The notes below the pieces were generated by a model that worked only from the letters and a program-made list of their open reading frames with translations, was not told where the DNA came from and did no database searches. A stretch of DNA of 64,000 bases from Streptomyces sp. col6 (GTDB lineage Bacteria > Actinomycetota > Actinomycetes > Streptomycetales > Streptomycetaceae): positions 225,172-289,171 of the forward strand of contig NZ_RDBL01000014.1 in NCBI RefSeq assembly GCF_008042035.1, written 5' to 3'. Positions 61,694 to 64,000 of this stretch are shown in pieces (positions within the stretch are counted from its first letter, which is position 1; the number at the start of each line of letters is the position of its first letter). The position numbers and the translations under genes were made by a program.

Positions 61694-62682
61694 TCCTCAT
61701 GGAGCAGCGCGAACTGGGCAGGACCGGACGGAACGTATCGGTCGTCGGACAGGGCACCTGGCAACTCGGCGGGGACTGGGGCGACGTCCGCGAGGCGGAC
61801 GCCCTCGGGGTGCTCGACGCGGCCGTCGAATCGGGGGTCACCTTCTTCGACACGGCGGACGTGTACGGGGACGGCCGGAGCGAACAGCTCATCGGCCGCT
61901 ACCTCAAGGAACGGCCCGACGCCGGGGTCTTCGTCGCGACGAAGATGGGCCGCCGCGCCGACCAGGTGCCGGAGAACTACACCCTGGACAACTTCCGCGC
62001 CTGGAACGACCGTTCCCGCGCCAACCTCGGCGTCGACACGCTCGACCTCGTCCAGCTGCACTGCCCGCCCACCCCCGTCTACTCCCGCGACGAGGTGTAC
62101 GACGCGCTGGACACGCTCGTCGCCGAGCGGCGGATCGCGGCCTACGCGGTCAGTGTCGAGACGTGCGCCGAGGCGCTGACGGCCATCGCCCGGCCGGGCG
62201 TCGCGAGCGTCCAGATCATCCTCAACCCGTTCCGTCTCAAGCCGCTGGACGAGGTCCTGCCGGCGGCGCGGGAGGCCGGGGTCGGCATCATCGCCCGAGT
62301 GCCGCTGGCTTCCGGGCTGCTGTCGGGCAAGTACACCGCCGACACCGTCTTCGCGCCCGGGGACCACCGCACGTACAACCGGCACGGCGAAGCGTTCGAC
62401 CAGGGCGAGACCTTCTCCGGCGTGGACTACGGGACCGGTGTGGCGGCCGCCGCCGAGTTCGCCGCGCTCGCCCCCGAGGGCGCGACCTCGGCCCAGACGG
62501 CGCTGCGCTGGATCATCCAGCAGCCCGGCGTCACCAGCGTCATCCCGGGCGCGCGCTCGACGGAGCAGGCACGGGCCAACGCCGCGGCCGCCGCGCTCGA
62601 CCCGCTGCCGCAGAGCACGCTGGACGCGGTGCGCGACCTGTACGACCGCCGGTTCCGCGCGGCGGTGCACGACCGCTGGTAG
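61690..62682 (+). CDS. Aldo/keto reductase (second of a coupled pair)
   Basis: 330 residues. The catalytic tetrad is complete: TFFDTADVYGDGRSEQLIG (Asp, Tyr), VFVATKMG (Lys), LDLVQLHCPP (His). The C-terminus VTSVIPGARSTEQARANA is the NADPH-binding segment. It is an NADPH-dependent carbonyl reductase of the general-stress or YajO-like type; its substrate is unknown. The ATG overlaps the first reductase stop; an in-frame ATG at 61699 (MEQREL) is also possible and fits the family start slightly better. The stop abuts the stop of the convergent kinase gene. Confidence 0.92.
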   Translation: MILMEQRELGRTGRNVSVVGQGTWQLGGDWGDVREADALGVLDAAVESGVTFFDTADVYGDGRSEQLIGRYLKERPDAGVFVATKMGRRADQVPENYTLDNFRAWNDRSRANLGVDTLDLVQLHCPPTPVYSRDEVYDALDTLVAERRIAAYAVSVETCAEALTAIARPGVASVQIILNPFRLKPLDEVLPAAREAGVGIIARVPLASGLLSGKYTADTVFAPGDHRTYNRHGEAFDQGETFSGVDYGTGVAAAAEFAALAPEGATSAQTALRWIIQQPGVTSVIPGARSTEQARANAAAAALDPLPQSTLDAVRDLYDRRFRAAVHDRW

Positions 62683-63879
62683 TTACCGGCCGGCCCCGGG
62701 GGCCGAGGGCGCGGTCGTCGTCGTGCCGTCCGGCGTGGTGGCCGAGCCGGTGTCGGGGGAGAACAGGCTCATCCCCAGGAACACGGCCGCCAGGAAGGCG
62801 ATGGCGCCCGCGATGGCGCTGGCCACCCGGGGCCGGCGCCGGATCGCCTCACCCGCGGTGCGCCGCTTGGGTTTCGCGGTCCGGGCCGCCGCGCGCCGCC
62901 CGTGCCCCTGTCCCTGCCCGTGGCCGTGCGCGGCGGGGGCCTGCGGCAGCCGGTACGTGGTCGGCGCGGCGGGGTCCGTCCCGGGACGCGGGACCGGCGC
63001 GGCGGCGAAGGGTGCGGGCTGCGGTGGCTGCGCGGGCGCCGGACGGTGCAGCGGCAGCGGCTCGGCCCGGCCGCGCCAGGCGTCGCTGTGGAACCAGTCG
63101 GCGACCTGCTGGGCGGTGGGCCGGTCCTCCGGCTGCTTGGCCAGCAGGCCGAGGAGATACGTGTCGAAGGCGGCGGAGACGTCCACGCCGCGCTGACGCA
63201 GCGGCACCGGCGGTGTGTCCACGTGCTGGTAGAGCGTGGCGGTGGCGGTGTCAGAGCGGAACGGCGGCTGGCCGAGCAGCAGTTGGTAGATGACACAGCC
63301 CAGTGAGTACATGTCGGACGCGGCGTCGGCCGTACGGCCGAGCGCCCGTTCCGGGGCGAGGTAGAGGCTCGTACCGACGATGTGGCCCGTCGTCGTCAGC
63401 GCGGCGGACGGGTCGTCGACGAACTGCGCGATGCCGAAGTCGCCGATCTTGACGGTGCCTTCGCCGTCCAGCATCAGGTTTCCGGGCTTGATGTCGCGGT
63501 GGACGATGCCCTGTCGGTGCGCCGCGGCGAGACCGGCGGCCGCCTGGCCGGCGATGTGGGCGGCCTGTTCGGGACCCAGCCGTTCCTGAGCCAGCAGCAG
63601 GTCCGCCAGACTGCGGCCCTCGACGAGCTCCATCACGAGGAAGAGCCGGTCCTCCCACGCCCCGAAGTCGAAGACGGCCACCAGGTGAGGGTGGCTCAGA
63701 CGGGCGGCCGTCTGAGCCTCCAGACGGAACCTGGCGGTGGCCGACTCGTCGGCGTGTTCCCCCAGCAGCAGCTTGACCGCGACGGCGCGGCCGAGGACTT
63801 CGTCGGTTGCGCGCCAGACCTCACCCATCCCACCCCGGCCGATCGCGGATATCAGCCGGTACCGACCAGCAACCAGCAC
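62683..63879 (-). CDS. Membrane Ser/Thr protein kinase (Hanks type)
   Basis: 398 residues from a GTG at 63879 (VLVAGRYRLISAIGRGGMGEVW); an ATG at 63924 would add 15 residues. The kinase domain (about 5-260) has the Gly loop IGRGGMGEV, VAVKLL (Lys), HRDIKPGNLML, GDFGI and YLAPERALG. A Pro/Ala-rich and Arg/His-rich linker follows, then one TM segment (about 352-374: VASAIAGAIAFLAAVFLGMSLF) and a short Thr-rich outer tail, with no PASTA repeats. It resembles the many small Streptomyces Pkn kinases. Its targets are unknown. It ends in TAA directly next to the reductase stop. Confidence 0.93.
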   Translation of the reverse strand: MLVAGRYRLISAIGRGGMGEVWRATDEVLGRAVAVKLLLGEHADESATARFRLEAQTAARLSHPHLVAVFDFGAWEDRLFLVMELVEGRSLADLLLAQERLGPEQAAHIAGQAAAGLAAAHRQGIVHRDIKPGNLMLDGEGTVKIGDFGIAQFVDDPSAALTTTGHIVGTSLYLAPERALGRTADAASDMYSLGCVIYQLLLGQPPFRSDTATATLYQHVDTPPVPLRQRGVDVSAAFDTYLLGLLAKQPEDRPTAQQVADWFHSDAWRGRAEPLPLHRPAPAQPPQPAPFAAAPVPRPGTDPAAPTTYRLPQAPAAHGHGQGQGHGRRAAARTAKPKRRTAGEAIRRRPRVASAIAGAIAFLAAVFLGMSLFSPDTGSATTPDGTTTTAPSAPGAGR

Positions 63880-64000
63880 CTGTGCACACCTATCTCGATA
63901 GCTGGGGGGTGTCCTGCCGAACATGGCCGGGCCCGCCCCCAGGACCTCCCGCGCGGCCCGGACCGAGGGCCGCTTCGACTGCCGCGGCGGCGGCCTCGCC

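Noticed and set aside
63880..64000. Possible promoter or gene start at the right edge
   Set aside because: Only 121 bp; no motif strong enough to support a call.

Overview
The window is high-GC DNA with strong third-position GC bias, GTG and TTG starts, long chains of 4-bp overlapping genes and large modular type I polyketide synthase (PKS) genes. Together with the SARP, LAL-LuxR, F5/8-domain, thermolysin-like and XRE-plus-helical-tail families, this points to Streptomyces or a close actinomycete. No rRNA, tRNA, transposase or CRISPR array was seen.

Positions 1 to about 47.4 kb hold most of a spirotetronate biosynthetic cluster of the abyssomicin (aby/abm) type; its left end runs off the window. 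All gene families named here were recognised by eye. The minus strand carries: (i) two PKS genes, one complete (KSQ-AT-ACP loading unit plus three KS-AT-DH-KR-ACP modules) and the start of the next; (ii) an acyltransferase-3 / P450 / ferredoxin / esterase operon (23.8-20.3 kb); (iii) a four-gene peptide-type ABC transporter operon (29.0-23.9 kb); (iv) a luciferase-like monooxygenase and an MFS exporter, divergent from a TetR regulator with a perfect palindromic operator between them; (v) an eight-gene operon (41.0-32.4 kb) that starts with an RHS/YD-repeat protein, then an AbyU-like [4+2] cyclase, then the five-gene tetronate cassette (KASIII-like, FkbH-like glyceryl-ACP synthase, ACP, E2-type acetyltransferase, acetate-eliminating hydrolase) and a flavin reductase; (vi) a SARP / type II thioesterase / metallophosphoesterase / PPTase operon (47.0-43.9 kb). 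A LAL-type LuxR regulator lies on the plus strand at 41.3-44.0 kb.

The expected logic is as follows. The PKS starts with decarboxylated malonate, and the three KR/DH modules build a conjugated trienoyl chain that later modules extend. The tetronate cassette loads a glyceryl unit on an ACP, condenses it with the chain, acetylates the ring CH2OH and eliminates acetate to give an exocyclic methylene. The AbyU-like barrel then joins methylene and diene in a [4+2] reaction. The P450, luciferase-like and flavin reductase genes would do late oxidation, and the ABC and MFS systems export. A shared direct-repeat box (GCTTTAG-like, 11-bp period, the spacing typical of SARP sites) precedes the three accessory minus-strand operons and a small plus-strand gene next to the SARP gene. 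This ties the cluster into one regulon.

From about 47.4 kb to the end the content looks like ordinary chromosome: a geranylgeranyl-reductase-like flavoprotein, a possible 31-residue peptide gene, a two-TM potassium channel, a CACHE-PAS-GAF-SpoIIE-HATPase signalling protein, a secreted F5/8-plus-beta-helix protein with a LacI-type operator, an XRE regulator, an unusual secreted M4-M28 double peptidase, two coupled aldo/keto reductases and a membrane Ser/Thr kinase.
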